DNA of 64,000 bases, taken from positions 930,001 through 994,000 of the forward strand of contig NZ_CP021978.1 of NCBI RefSeq assembly GCF_004803895.1, in the 5' to 3' direction. The stretch is from Streptomyces hawaiiensis (GTDB lineage: Bacteria; Actinomycetota; Actinomycetes; Streptomycetales; Streptomycetaceae). Below are positions 35,124-43,900 of this stretch, piece after piece; the first letter of the stretch is position 1; each line of letters begins with the position of its first letter. The notes under the pieces are model-generated. The model had not been told where the DNA came from. It saw nothing but the letters and a program-made list of their open reading frames with translations, and made no database searches. Made by a program: the position numbers and the translations under genes.

Positions 35124-35760
35124 CTATTGCATGGTGTCCAAGATCGTGACCAACTGCTCCCGAGTGGTCGTGGGATTGACGATGGCGAACCGGGTGACCG
35201 GCGCCCCCTGGTGAGAACTCGGGACCACGAGGGCGACCTGATCCTCGAGCAAGCGGTCCGACCAGGCGGCGTAGTCAGCGGCGGTCCAGCCCTCGCGCCG
35301 GAAGACGACCACCGAGAGTTCGGGGTCGCGCACCAGGGCCAGATGAGGCCTCACGGCGATCTCGGCCGCGATCTCCCGGCCAGGGCAAGACAACGCGAGA
35401 TGGCTTCGCGGTATGCAGTGGCACCGTGCGTGGCCAGCGAGAACCACATAGGCAGTCCGCGGGCACGGCGGGTGAGATGAACGGCGTAGTCCGCGGGTTC
35501 CAGCCCGGAGTGCCATCGAGGACCTCGAGGTACTCCGCGTCCTGGGCGTGGGCCGACCGAGCCGCTCGGGGGTCGCGGTACAGCAGGGCGCACGCGTCGA
35601 AGGGCGCGAACCCCAGCCATTTGTGCGGGTCGACGGTCAGGGAGTCCGCCTCCTCCACGCCCCGGAACAGCTCCCGGCGTTCCGCGACCAGCATCGCCGC
35701 TCTCGCGCTGGTCCTGGCGATCGGCAAACGCCGCGACGACCAAGACCGGCCCCCGCGCGG
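35124..35760 (-). pseudogene. Pyridoxal-dependent decarboxylase (group II), frameshifted C-terminal half
   Basis: Pieces of one PLP decarboxylase appear in three minus-strand frames. AAMLVAERRELFRGVEEADS then LTVDPHKWLGFAPFDACALL holds the PLP-binding Lys in PHKW, near 35620. Next is PADYAVHLTRRARGLPMWFS through REAISRCLALAG in a second frame, and finally REIAAEIAVRPHLALVRDPE to the end at 35124 in a third. At least two indels break the gene and the N-terminal half is absent. It was likely an aromatic-L-amino-acid or diaminobutyrate decarboxylase. Confidence 0.8.
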
Positions 35761-36063
35761 CCAGTCCCCCACCGTGTCTCCTCCCCGAGATTCGCGGCGG
35801 ATGATCCAGAAGGCTACCGAGCGCGGTCGTGATCGGCGATACGACGCTCTGCTCGATCAGTGACCTGACCTTGCGGACGCGCGCCAGTGCTGGGCCAGAG
35901 TGAGGTGGCCCGTCATATCGCTGGGCGGGCCGCACAGGAAGCCGCCAACCTCGCGGATGGCACGCTCTCTGCGGAGCCATGCTCGTCTCGGAGCCCGCGG
36001 CACTGCGGTGTGCCGAGGCTTGCGCCACACCCATGTCCGGTCGCGCGGTGCAAGGATGTAAAG

Positions 36064-36258
36064 GTGGACGAAGCACGAGGAACCGCTTCGCTGCGACTGG
36101 CGCTGCAGCAGACCGTAGCCGCCCTCGGTGCCGTCGGCGGCACGGTGTACCTGTGCTTCGACGGGCCTGAAGGCAGTCGGCGCCTGGGAGCAGCGGTGAC
36201 CAGCGGAACACCCGGCGACTCCTCCCTTCTCCCGGAGGCGGCACGCATCGTCACTGAG
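36064..36258 (+). pseudogene. 5' exon-like fragment of a GAF/PAS/SpoIIE phosphatase, cut by an IS
   Basis: From GTG 36064 (AAGGA 7 nt upstream) 65 residues read like the start of a GAF domain: ALQQTVAALGAVGGTVYLCF through PEAARIVTE. At 36258 the gene is interrupted by the mobile element; the reading then runs into IS sequence and stops at 36271-36273. The rest resumes at 37925-37932, which repeats the last 8 bases (TCACTGAG). Confidence 0.75.
36251..36258 (+). repeat. Left copy of 8-bp target-site duplication
   Basis: TCACTGAG directly left of the element; the same 8 bases follow its right end at 37925-37932. Joining the flanks at this duplication restores a continuous GAF-domain reading (RIVTE then AATARAIRA). 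Confidence 0.8.
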
Positions 36259-36262
36259 CAGT

Positions 36263-36283
36263 GTGCATCGTGAAGTTGCAGGT
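36263..36283 (+). repeat. Left inverted repeat of the 1.67-kb element
   Basis: GTGCATCGTGAAGTTGCAGG then T. It matches the reverse complement of 37898-37919 with a small gap and mismatches after the shared first 12 bases. Confidence 0.8.
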
Positions 36284-36357
36284 CGCGGGTCTGGTGTGCG
36301 CGGGGTTCGCGATACTCGTGCCGGTCGCGGGTGGATGACTTCGGTGAAGATCGTCGG

Positions 36358-37209
36358 TCATCGGGAGACTTCGCGGTTCGTCAGGACCAGCAGGGCCCTG
36401 ACCAGGATGGTCGCCCACTTCGGGTCGGTGCGGACCTTGCCGAGGAACCCGCCAGTTCTTGAGATGGGCGAAGCCGTGCTCGACCGGGGCCCGGACGCGG
36501 CCAGTGCCTTGTTGGACAGTTTCTGCCCTCGGGTCAGGGGCCGGTTACGGGCGGCCTTGTAGCCGGTGATCACCGTCGGGTCGGTGTCCGGGCCACTGTC
36601 GTCGAGGCCGACGAAGCCCAGGTCGGCGATGGCGCCGAGCCCGGCCGCCCGCAGTTTCGCGGTGAGCTGGTCGTGGCGGCAGGCGGTGATCTCCGAAGAT
36701 CGTCCGGGGCGGGCCGCCGAGACCCACAGCAGGCGGCCCCGGTCGTCGGTGAGCGCGATCACCAGCAGGCCATGGCATTTGTGCTTGCCGGAGTAGTCCT
36801 TCCGGTTCGCCGTGCCGGTGCGCCGCCGGGTCCGTATCAGGGTGCCGTCGAGCAGAACCACCCCGCCACCCGTTCGGGCGATCTTCTTGAGTGCGCGGTC
36901 CAGGCGCGGGGCGCGGGCGGCGAGCAGGCCGACGGCCTCCCGCACCCACCGGGTGATGGTGGTGCGGTGCACTGCGTTCCCGCCGGTGAGGTCACCGGGC
37001 CGCTGGTCACAGCGCAGCACCGCCAGCACGATGCCGGCGATCTTCACCGCGGGCAGGGCCCGCCACCGCGAACCGATCTTCTTCAAGTGGCCGCGTATCA
37101 CGGTGGCGAGGTAGTTCAGGGTGGCGCTCGACAGCGGCAGGCGGGCGGTGCAGACAAGGCCGTCAGGGCCCTCGACGGGGCTGGTGTTGTTCTTCACGAA
37201 ACACGTCAA
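36358..37209 (-). CDS. IS5-family DDE transposase with a compensated frameshift
   Basis: The 283-aa frame reads SATLNYLATVIRGHLKKIGS, an HTH region (GNAVHRTTITRWVREAVGLL), first catalytic Asp in VVLLDGTLIRTRRR, a GKHKCHGLLVIALTD strand and a DLGFVGLDDSG second-Asp region. Near the end, between about 36447 and 36497, the frame reads ASGPRSSTASPISRTGGF, while the +1 frame over the same bases reads RAPVEHGFAHLKNWRV, the expected block with the catalytic Glu. A lost G and an added T explain this. The protein is open throughout but should lack its third catalytic residue. The start codon is uncertain (TTG 37209 or GTG 37197). Confidence 0.75.
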   Translation of the reverse strand: MTCFVKNNTSPVEGPDGLVCTARLPLSSATLNYLATVIRGHLKKIGSRWRALPAVKIAGIVLAVLRCDQRPGDLTGGNAVHRTTITRWVREAVGLLAARAPRLDRALKKIARTGGGVVLLDGTLIRTRRRTGTANRKDYSGKHKCHGLLVIALTDDRGRLLWVSAARPGRSSEITACRHDQLTAKLRAAGLGAIADLGFVGLDDSGPDTDPTVITGYKAARNRPLTRGQKLSNKALAASGPRSSTASPISRTGGFLGKVRTDPKWATILVRALLVLTNREVSR

Positions 37210-37259
37210 CTGCCGTCGGGGGCCCGCCGGTTACGCCCCGACTCTCCGTCCCGGTGTGG

Positions 37260-37715
37260 CTACCGGCGTGCGGTGAACCGTCCGTCGGGCCGTTTGTGCA
37301 GCCAGCCGCGATCGGCGAGCCTGGTCATCTTCGCGCGCAGCGGTTCCAGCTTCCCGCGCGCTGCCGTCTCAAGTCCCAGTTCCTCGCCCACCGTCCTGAC
37401 CTGCACCGGCCGGTCCGCGGCCCGTACGATCGCCAGGATCTTGCGGTAATCGCCGGGCAGCGCGGCCTCGTCGAGGCCCTCGCCGCGGTGCGGGATCAGC
37501 AGGACCGCCCTTCCCGCCACCCGGGCGGGCGCCGGGGAGGAGGCCACGGCGCTTTCCGCTTCGGCCCGGTCCTGCTCGGCCAGCCGGTTCAGGACCCGCT
37601 CGGCGACCAGCAGTTCCTCCCGCTCGGCCTGGACTTCCTGCTGCTGCTTGGCCAACTCCTCGGCGAGCGCGTCCAGTTCGCTCCGGCGAGCGGTGATCCG
37701 CTCCAGGTCTCCCAT
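37260..37715 (-). CDS. IS passenger: coiled-coil plus winged-helix protein
   Basis: A 151-aa protein. Residues about 5-50 form an uninterrupted charged coiled coil (LERITARRSELDALAEELAK). A linker rich in Ala/Pro follows, then a C-terminal winged helix (DYRKILAIVRAADRPVQVRT, KLEPLRAKMTRLADRGWLHK). GGGAGGG lies 8 nt before ATG 37715. It is encoded inside the IS, upstream of the transposase on the same strand. A related C-terminus is found at 16231-16392 in other IS debris. It may regulate transposition; no enzyme motif is present. Confidence 0.7.
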   Translation of the reverse strand: MGDLERITARRSELDALAEELAKQQQEVQAEREELLVAERVLNRLAEQDRAEAESAVASSPAPARVAGRAVLLIPHRGEGLDEAALPGDYRKILAIVRAADRPVQVRTVGEELGLETAARGKLEPLRAKMTRLADRGWLHKRPDGRFTARR

Positions 37716-37897
37716 ACCCTGCACCCTCCCGCGATCTCACCGCGTACCGCTCCGGTCACGGATCGTAGGAGCGGTCCCGAGACGAGCGCAGCGGAACCCG
37801 AGAACCGCCTCAGCCGACAGGGCAGACGATCTTCACCATGGACACCCGCCGCCGACCGGCACGAGCACGGCAACTCGCCCGCACACCAGCCCACCTC

Positions 37898-37919
37898 ACC
37901 TGCACGTTTCACGATGCAC
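37898..37919 (-). repeat. Right inverted repeat of the 1.67-kb element
   Basis: Reverse complement starts GTGCATCGTGAAACGTGCAG, matching the left repeat at 36263. Five bases separate it from the right target duplication (37925-37932, TCACTGAG). Confidence 0.8.
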
Positions 37920-37924
37920 GGATC

Positions 37925-40589
37925 TCACTGAGGCGGCCACCGCCCGGGCGATCCGCGCCGCAAAGTGGTGTGGCTGCCGACGGCACTCGGTCGGTCCTTC
38001 GCCGCACACACAGGTGTGGCAGCTGTTCCGCTGTGCCGCGAGGGACGCATGGTCGGAGTGATGGCCATCCTGACCACCCGGCCAGGGCCGCTCACCGCCG
38101 TGGAGAAGAGCCGCCTCGAAGTGGCGGCCCGGTCGGTCGCAGACCGGCTGGGGCCCGGCACGGGAGACCAGCACGCCGCACCACCACCCCTCTGGGAGGC
38201 ACGGGAAACCGTCCGTGTCGGGGCATGGGACTGGAACATACACACCGGCGACATCGTCTGGGACGACGAGATGCCCCTCGTGCTCGGCATCTCGCCGGAC
38301 TTCTTCGACGGGCGGATCGAGACTTGGCGCAGGCTGATCCATCCCCAGGACTTGCCGACCGTGGTGACCCAGGCGGAGCAGGCCCTGCGTCAAGGCGGAG
38401 AGTACATGGTCAGGCACCGAGTGCGACGTCCCGACGGCAGCGTGGGGTGGGTAGAGGCCAGGGGCCGGATCATCGAGGGAGACGATGGCAGGCCGGCCCG
38501 TATGGTGGGCCGCCTGTGGGAGACCACCGAAGCGCGGGCTGCATGGGACTCGGTCGGCCGCGCGCTGCAGCACATGAGCGACGGCTTCCTCGCAGTCGAC
38601 TCGTCCGGGCGGATCATGTATGTCAACGAACGGGCGCAGGAACTTCTCGGCCCCTCGGGCGACCTCAGTGGCCGAGCGTTGTGGGAGCTGCCGGCGGTCG
38701 GAGTGCCCGGTCTCGAGGCGCGGTGTCGCAGGGCTGCGGTAGACAACATCGCCACAGGTCTCGATGTGCGGTCGCCGACCAGCCGGCGCTGGTACCACCT
38801 GCGGATCATCCCCGTGCCCGACGGTTGGACGGTCTATCTGAGCGACGTCACGGAGAAGCGGGAGAAGCGGGCCAGGCATGCCGCCGAGGAGCGCGCGGCC
38901 GCCGAGCGCACCGCACGCATCGGGGGGCTGACCAGGGCGCTGGCCGAGGCGCTCACCGTGCAGGACGTGGTCAGTGCCGTCGCAGAGCGGGTGCTGCCGC
39001 TCTTCGGAGCCACCGGGCTGATCGTGCAGGCCTTCGGCCCCGGCGGGGTCCAGACTGTCGAATCGGTCGGTTACCCCCGCTCGTACGTCGACCGGCTTCG
39101 CGACCAGCCTGAGAACAGCCCTCTCAACCAGGCGCTCCGCGACGGTGTGCCGAAATTCATCGACTCACCGCAGGAGCTTCAGGCCCACTTTCCCGGGCTG
39201 GGCGCCTTCGCGGCCTTGGGGGGAAAGCGCGCATGGGCCTTTCTTCCGCTTCTGGTCTCCGGGCGCGTCGTGGGCGGTTGCGTCATCTCCTTCAACCGAC
39301 CGCGCCGCCTCAAGGATGCTGAGCGTGGGCTGCTGATCGCGCTGAGCGGACTGCTGGCTCAGACCCTTGAGCGGGCCCGGCTGTACGACGCCGAGCACCA
39401 TCGCGCACAGGAATTGCAGCGTGGACTGCTTCCGCGCGCATTGCCGTTGCTGCCCGCGGTCACCGCCGCCGCTTGCTACCATCCCGCCAGCGAGGGCGCG
39501 CTCGGCGGCGACTGGTACGACGTCATCCCTCTGTCCGGCGATCGCGTCGCGCTGGTCATCGGCGACGTCATGGCCCACGGTCTGTCGGAGGCAGCCACCA
39601 TGGGCCGACTGCGCACCGCGGTGCACGCCTTCGCCGGTCTCGAAGTGCCTCCCGACGAGGTGCTGTCGCACCTCAACGACCTGGTCAGCGATCTGGGCGA
39701 AGACTTCTACGCCACCTGCCTGTACGCCTTGTATGACCCCGCAACCGGAACCTGTGTCACCTCCTGCGCCGGGCACCCCCCGCCGGCCGTGGTGGACCCC
39801 GACGGCACGGTCCGTCTCCTCGACCTGGCAGCCGATCCGCCGCTGGGAGCGGCCATACCCCCGTTCGAGACCACCGAACTGGTGCTGCCCGAGGGCAGCC
39901 TCCTGGTGCTCTACACAGACGGGTTCGTAGAGTCCGCTCATCGCGACATCGACGCCGGCATCGCGGAGCTGACTGCCGCCCTCGCCATCCCATCGGACAC
40001 CACGAGGCCTGCGTCAGAGCCGGCCGGGCAGCGCACGTGGTCGGACGGGCAGGAGCAGACGAACGAGGTCGAGCGTCTGGACCAGCTGTGTGCCTCGCTC
40101 ACTTCCGCCATGCTCCCCGAACTCGAGCACACAGATGACGACGCGGCCGTGCTCGTCGCCCGTGTCCATGCGCTGCCCGCTGAGACCATGGCCACCTGGA
40201 CGCTTCCAGAGGATCCGGTCGCGGCCGGCCAGGCCCGCGCGCACATCCGCAGCCAACTGGCTGAATGGCAGCTGGACGACTTGGTGATGACGACGGAGTT
40301 GCTCGCCAGCGAGATGGTGGGCAACGTCGTGCGCCATGCCAAGGGCCCGCTGCGACTACGGCTCGTCCGCAGCCGGGCCCTCATCTGCGAGGTCTATGAC
40401 GGTAGCCTCACCACCCCCCGCATCCGCCGTGCCCGGGACACCGACGAAGGTGGACGCGGACTCCAGTTGATCGCCGCGCTCAGCCAACGCTGGGGCGTCC
40501 GCTACATGTTCGACGGCAAGTGCATCTGGACCGAGCAGCCGCTGCCTGACGCTCCGCCCACGCACACGGCAGGCCTTGCCAAGGGCTGA
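37925..40589 (+). pseudogene. 3' part of a PAS/GAF/SpoIIE serine phosphatase with C-terminal HATPase (regulatory) domain
   Basis: After the IS the native frame resumes (TEAATARAIRA), then a one-base loss near 37962 shifts it. From GTG 37965 an 874-aa frame is intact. It contains the end of a GAF domain (VVWLPTALGRSFAAHTGVAA), a PAS-like domain (WDWNIHTGDIVWDDEMPLVL), a second PAS (GFLAVDSSGRIMYVNERAQE), a GAF (about 315-460), a SpoIIE/PP2C phosphatase (GGDWYDVIPLSGDRVALVIG, IGDVMAHG, LYTDGF) and a HATPase_c domain (ELLASEMVGNVVRHA, DEGGRGLQLI). Such proteins control sigma-factor partner switching. The truncated form could still be made and active from 37965 but has lost its first sensor domain. 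Confidence 0.8.
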
Positions 40590-41153
40590 CCACCAGATGC
40601 GCCGCCCAGGAGGGCGCACGCGAGACACGCGGCCCGGGCCAGGGGGCGGCTGCCCGTGATCTTCGTCCGTGGTCGTCCGTGTGAAGACAGAGCTACTGAA
40701 GCTCGGCCAACGGACTCCGGCGGCGGATCGAGCAGAAGTCGGCGCCGTAAGGGGCGGAGAGAAAACAGGGGGCGACAACAACGATGTGGCGCTGAAGTGG
40801 GTGATCTGCCCAAGCGGCTCGGCTGGGCCGGGCCTCGCGCCGGGTGGTCGGGCCATCGCCGAGAAGGCAACCGCAGCGCCGCGGTGGCCTCCCTGTCCGC
40901 TCCGCGCGAGCGGGCAGTCCACGCGACAAGCCCCGAACTGCGGGGCCGCGCCGGAACTCAACGCCCTGAACACCACCCTCGGCTGCGAGGGCTGGCCGGT
41001 CGGGGGGCACTCCAGTCCGGCCCGGTCCCTCAGCGGCTCTTCCACCCCGGTACGGCTGGTGCAGAGCCGCTACGACAACGCCACCCCCACCGCCCTGGGC
41101 GAGGTCCGTGGCCCGGCAGTTGGGCACGGGCCGTGACACCTCAGACGCTGGCT
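40590..41153. other. gene-poor stretch, possible DUF2690-like remnant
   Basis: No start with ribosome site was found. The plus-strand frame ending at 41136 reads NTTLGCEGWPVGGHSSPARS and then STPVRLVQSRYDNATPTALG, which recalls the C-terminus of secreted DUF2690 proteins, but the upstream part is not protein-like. Treat as a possible fragment only. Confidence 0.3.
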
Positions 41154-41417
41154 TCACGCCTCGGAGACGCTGACCACATCGATCATGCGGTTCAGTCTGG
41201 CGCGGGCCCGGGCCACATCGGCCTGGGCCACTCTGATCTCGGCGGTGGCCCGCGCCACGTCCGCCACCGCGTACGACAGTGCGGTAACCGACGTGCTGCT
41301 CAGCGAGGCAGCGATCCGCCCCAAGGCCCCTCGGCTGTGCCGAAGCGTGACGGTGAGGGTGCGGGATACGTTCTCCGGGGCCGTGGGGCGGGAGACGCGG
41401 GAGTCGTCGTGTTGCAT
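41154..41417 (-). CDS. Stand-alone ACT-domain protein (IlvM/IlvN-like)
   Basis: An 87-aa protein with one ACT-like beta-alpha-beta fold: ENVSRTLTVTLRHSRGALGR (strand 1 and helix 1, with the Gly-Ala-Leu-x-R turn of amino-acid-binding ACT domains), LSSTSVTALSYAVAD, and a last strand IDVVSVSE. ACT domains of this size act as regulatory subunits of acetohydroxyacid synthase. No catalytic subunit is encoded nearby. An AGGAAA site lies 10 nt before the ATG. Upstream lies a Rho-independent hairpin and a short ORF with rare consecutive Ile codons, so expression is probably controlled by attenuation. Confidence 0.7.
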   Translation of the reverse strand: MQHDDSRVSRPTAPENVSRTLTVTLRHSRGALGRIAASLSSTSVTALSYAVADVARATAEIRVAQADVARARARLNRMIDVVSVSEA

Positions 41418-41484
41418 GGCGAGTTGTTTCCTGTCTGGTCTTCTCGGCCGGGTGAGGCCGCTTGTGTCAGGGGCGCGGGTAGCG

Positions 41485-41519
41485 AAAACAAAAAGACCCC
41501 TCGCGGAATGCGAGAGGTC
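41485..41519 (-). terminator. Intrinsic terminator/attenuator before the ACT gene
   Basis: On the minus strand a 10-bp stem with a 5-nt ATTCC loop and one mismatched pair (GACCTCTCGC with GCGAGGGGTC; 41510-41519 and 41495-41504) is followed at once by TTTTTGTTTT. This classic intrinsic terminator is rare in Streptomyces and lies 68-100 nt upstream of the ACT start rather than after a gene, the position of a transcription attenuator. Confidence 0.8.
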
Positions 41520-41555
41520 TGCGTGCGGACGACGGGTAACCGGGGATCTTCCTGG

Positions 41556-41603
41556 TCAGCTCCGGGTCGGCACGCTGCCACTAATAATCGGGTGGCGCTG
41601 CAT
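41556..41603 (-). CDS. Candidate leader peptide of the attenuator
   Basis: A 15-codon frame (MQRHPIISGSVPTRS) ends 37 nt before the terminator stem. It contains two adjacent ATT Ile codons, which are very rare in this GC-rich DNA, next to Val/Ser codons. A longer overlapping frame (41581-41682, 33 aa) is an alternative. No strong ribosome site is visible for either, so a T-box or other RNA leader is another possibility. Confidence 0.4.
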   Translation of the reverse strand: MQRHPIISGSVPTRS

Positions 41604-41792
41604 AGTCGGGATCTTTCCACGACCTGACTGCCGCAGAAAGGGTCATCTCAGGATACGGATGGCGGTGAGTCCTAGTCTTCATGGCATTGCCTCGCTCGGC
41701 ATCCGCGGTCGGATCCGGCTCGTGACACAACCGCGCTGACCACACTGCCGGGCGCACAGCCGGAGAGAGTCGCGTCCTCCAGCTACGCGCCT

Positions 41793-42134
41793 TCAGACAG
41801 TTGGGGTGACGCTGGCGCCGCGCCAGTTGGTCAGGGTGACGTTGGGGTCGTCGACGAGAGAGGGGAAGAGGAAGGAGTCCACGATCGCGGCTGCCCCGTC
41901 AACCCACCGAGGCTCCATGTGAGCGTCGTCGGCCCAGGAATCGCGAACTGCAGGGGTGATGGCGACCGGGCCAGCAGGGTGTCCGCGCCGGGGAGGACGA
42001 GAGGCAGCTCCTCCTCGGTCGCATACACGGTGTCCACGAGCTTCTCGATACGTTCGGCGCCGGGTGGCACGCTGCCACGGTGCAGAAACGACGAGTTGGT
42101 CAACCACGTCCGCCTCCGCTCGGGACGGTGCCGG
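41793..42134 (-). pseudogene. Unrecognised gene remnant in two frames
   Basis: LTNSSFLHRGSVPPGAERIE then KLVDTVYATEEELPLVLPGA (from about 42110) passes by a frameshift near 41950 into HMEPRWVDGAAAIVDSFLFP, ending LTNWRGASVTPTV and a stop at 41793. Composition is that of a real globular protein in both halves, but I cannot name the family. It lies directly after the last permease of the minus-strand operon and may be its decayed last gene. Confidence 0.4.
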
Positions 42135-43001
42135 TCAAGCGGCCTCACCTCCGGTGGGGGCGATACCCGCAGTGGTCTCCACCGACAGCAGGGCGTTCTG
42201 CCGTCCGGAGCCGAGCCAGCGCACCACGGCCACCAGGGCGAGGGCGAGGATCGCGAAGGCGATGAGAATCGCGCTGACCGCGGTCACGCTGGGATCGATG
42301 TCGAAGGTCAGGGAGTTGTAGACCTGCACCGGCAGGGTGACGGTGTTGATCGAGGACAGGAACTGGGAGATGTAGAACTCGTCGAAGCTGGTGATGAAGG
42401 AGAAGACCGCTGCCGCGATCATGCCGGGGGCGGCGAGGGGGAAGGTGATCCGCCGGGCGATCGTCATGCGCCCGGCGCCCATGCTGGCCGCGGCGTCCTC
42501 CAGTCGCTCGTCGATCCCGCGCAGGGTCGCCACCAGGATCAGTACCGCGATCGGTGAGGCCAGCACGGTGTGGCCGAGGGCGATGGCGAGCGGGCTGCCC
42601 AGCATGGAGGCGGGCTCGAAGAGCAGGAACAGGCCCAGGGCGGTGACGATCTGCGGGATGAGCAGCGGTCCGAGGACCAGGGCGTAGACCGCGGAGCGCA
42701 GCGGCAGTTCGCTGCGGGTCAGCGCGGTCGCCGCGGTCACGCCGATGATCAGCGAGAACACGGTGCTGAGGCAGGCGATGAGCGCGCTCATCGACATTGC
42801 GGCCGGCCACTTGCTGCCATCGGCGAACAGCGCCTTGTACCAGGTCAGCGTCCAGGAGTCCGGCGGGAAGGAGCCGAAGGCGTTGCTGCTGAAGGAGGTG
42901 ACGAGAATGACGACGATCGGCAGCGCCAAAAACAGCAGGATCACGGTGGCGACCGCGGTCAGGACGATCCGTCCGGTGAGTGTGCTGCGCAGCTCCATCA
43001 T
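42135..43001 (-). CDS. ABC permease, spermidine/putrescine (PotC) type
   Basis: A 288-aa membrane permease with six hydrophobic segments and a loop EDAAASMGAGRMTIARRITF (near 185) of the EAA type. It follows the PotB-type partner with a 4-bp overlap (42998-43001), and GAGGAG precedes the ATG. Together with the PotB-, PotA- and PotD-like proteins upstream it forms a complete importer of the polyamine/opine/amino-acid-derivative class. Confidence 0.92.
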   Translation of the reverse strand: MMELRSTLTGRIVLTAVATVILLFLALPIVVILVTSFSSNAFGSFPPDSWTLTWYKALFADGSKWPAAMSMSALIACLSTVFSLIIGVTAATALTRSELPLRSAVYALVLGPLLIPQIVTALGLFLLFEPASMLGSPLAIALGHTVLASPIAVLILVATLRGIDERLEDAAASMGAGRMTIARRITFPLAAPGMIAAAVFSFITSFDEFYISQFLSSINTVTLPVQVYNSLTFDIDPSVTAVSAILIAFAILALALVAVVRWLGSGRQNALLSVETTAGIAPTGGEAA

Positions 43002-43900
43002 GACGTGCTCCTCTTTTTGGCGCTGGCACCGAGGGACGTGACGAGCTTGACCAGCAGCAGTCCGGCGAAGGTCATCAGCAGCAGGACGACGCCCTCGGCG
43101 GCCGCCCCGTTCCACTGGTTCTGCTTCATCACCTGCTGGTTGATCAGGGTGGCGATCATCGTCTGCTGCGGGCCGCCCATCAGGGCCGGGGTGATGTAGT
43201 AGCCCAGCGAGAGGATGAAGCTGAGCAGGCCCGCGCTGGCCAGGCCAGGGGCGACCAGCGGCAGGTAGACCCGGCGGAAGATGGTCACGCGCCCGGCGCC
43301 CATGCTGGCCGCGGCGGCAAGCAGGCGGCGGTCCACGCCGCGCATCACGCCGTACAGCAACAGCACGGTGTAGGGCAGCATCACCGAGGTGGTGCCGATG
43401 ACCACGCCGATCTCGTTGTAGAGCAACTGGAACGGCGCCCCGGGAACCCACAGATGGGCCATGGTCTCGTTCACCAGGCCCTTGTCGCCGAGCAGGATGA
43501 TCCAGCCGTACGTGCGGACCAGGGCGCTGATGAAGTGCGGGACGACCACGATCAGCATGGCCACACCGGCCCACAGGGGCTTGAGCCGGGAGATCGCGTT
43601 CGCCAGGACGAACCCGAAGACGAGACTGAACAGCGCCGTCTCCGCGGAGATCCGCACCGTGGTGAACAGGACCGAGAGGTTGACGCCCGTCAGCGCCTCG
43701 GCGTACCAGTGCAGGGTGAGCGAGCCGTCGGTGTTCTTCAGGCTGAGAAACAACGTGCTGAAGATGGGGTAGACGAACAGCACCAGCAGAAAGACGACGA
43801 CCGGCAGGGCGTAGAGGAGGCCGACCCGGGTCCTGCGGGAGGCCAGGCACTTGCGCGGACGGGCGGGGGCGGTGGCGGTGAGGGCGGCCATTTTGCTCAA
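42998..43900 (-). CDS. ABC permease, spermidine/putrescine (PotB) type
   Basis: A 300-aa permease. After a short basic N-terminus it has six hydrophobic segments and loop AAAASMGAGRVTIFRRVYLP (near 205). The start overlaps the ATPase stop by 4 bp (43897-43900) and its own stop overlaps the next permease, so the genes are translationally coupled. Confidence 0.92.
   Translation of the reverse strand: MSKMAALTATAPARPRKCLASRRTRVGLLYALPVVVFLLVLFVYPIFSTLFLSLKNTDGSLTLHWYAEALTGVNLSVLFTTVRISAETALFSLVFGFVLANAISRLKPLWAGVAMLIVVVPHFISALVRTYGWIILLGDKGLVNETMAHLWVPGAPFQLLYNEIGVVIGTTSVMLPYTVLLLYGVMRGVDRRLLAAAASMGAGRVTIFRRVYLPLVAPGLASAGLLSFILSLGYYITPALMGGPQQTMIATLINQQVMKQNQWNGAAAEGVVLLLMTFAGLLLVKLVTSLGASAKKRSTS

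Larger units (their letters stand above)
36259..37924. mobile_element. 1,666-bp IS element (IS5-like transposase plus passenger) inserted in the phosphatase gene
   Basis: The element is bounded by TCACTGAG duplications and near-terminal inverted repeats (36263-36283 and 37898-37919) that share GTGCATCGTGAA. It carries a transposase at its left and a 151-aa coiled-coil/winged-helix protein at its right, both on the minus strand. An 8-bp duplication is known for the ISH1 group of the IS5 family. The transposase has a locally scrambled catalytic segment, so the copy may be inactive. Confidence 0.8.

Noticed and set aside
36259..37924. Two separate IS elements rather than one
   Set aside because: A single pair of inverted repeats and one 8-bp target duplication bound the whole 1,666 bp, so both genes belong to one element.
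41485..41519. Hairpin as terminator for the plus-strand phosphatase gene
   Set aside because: The T-tract is only on the minus strand, and the phosphatase stop is about 900 bp away.
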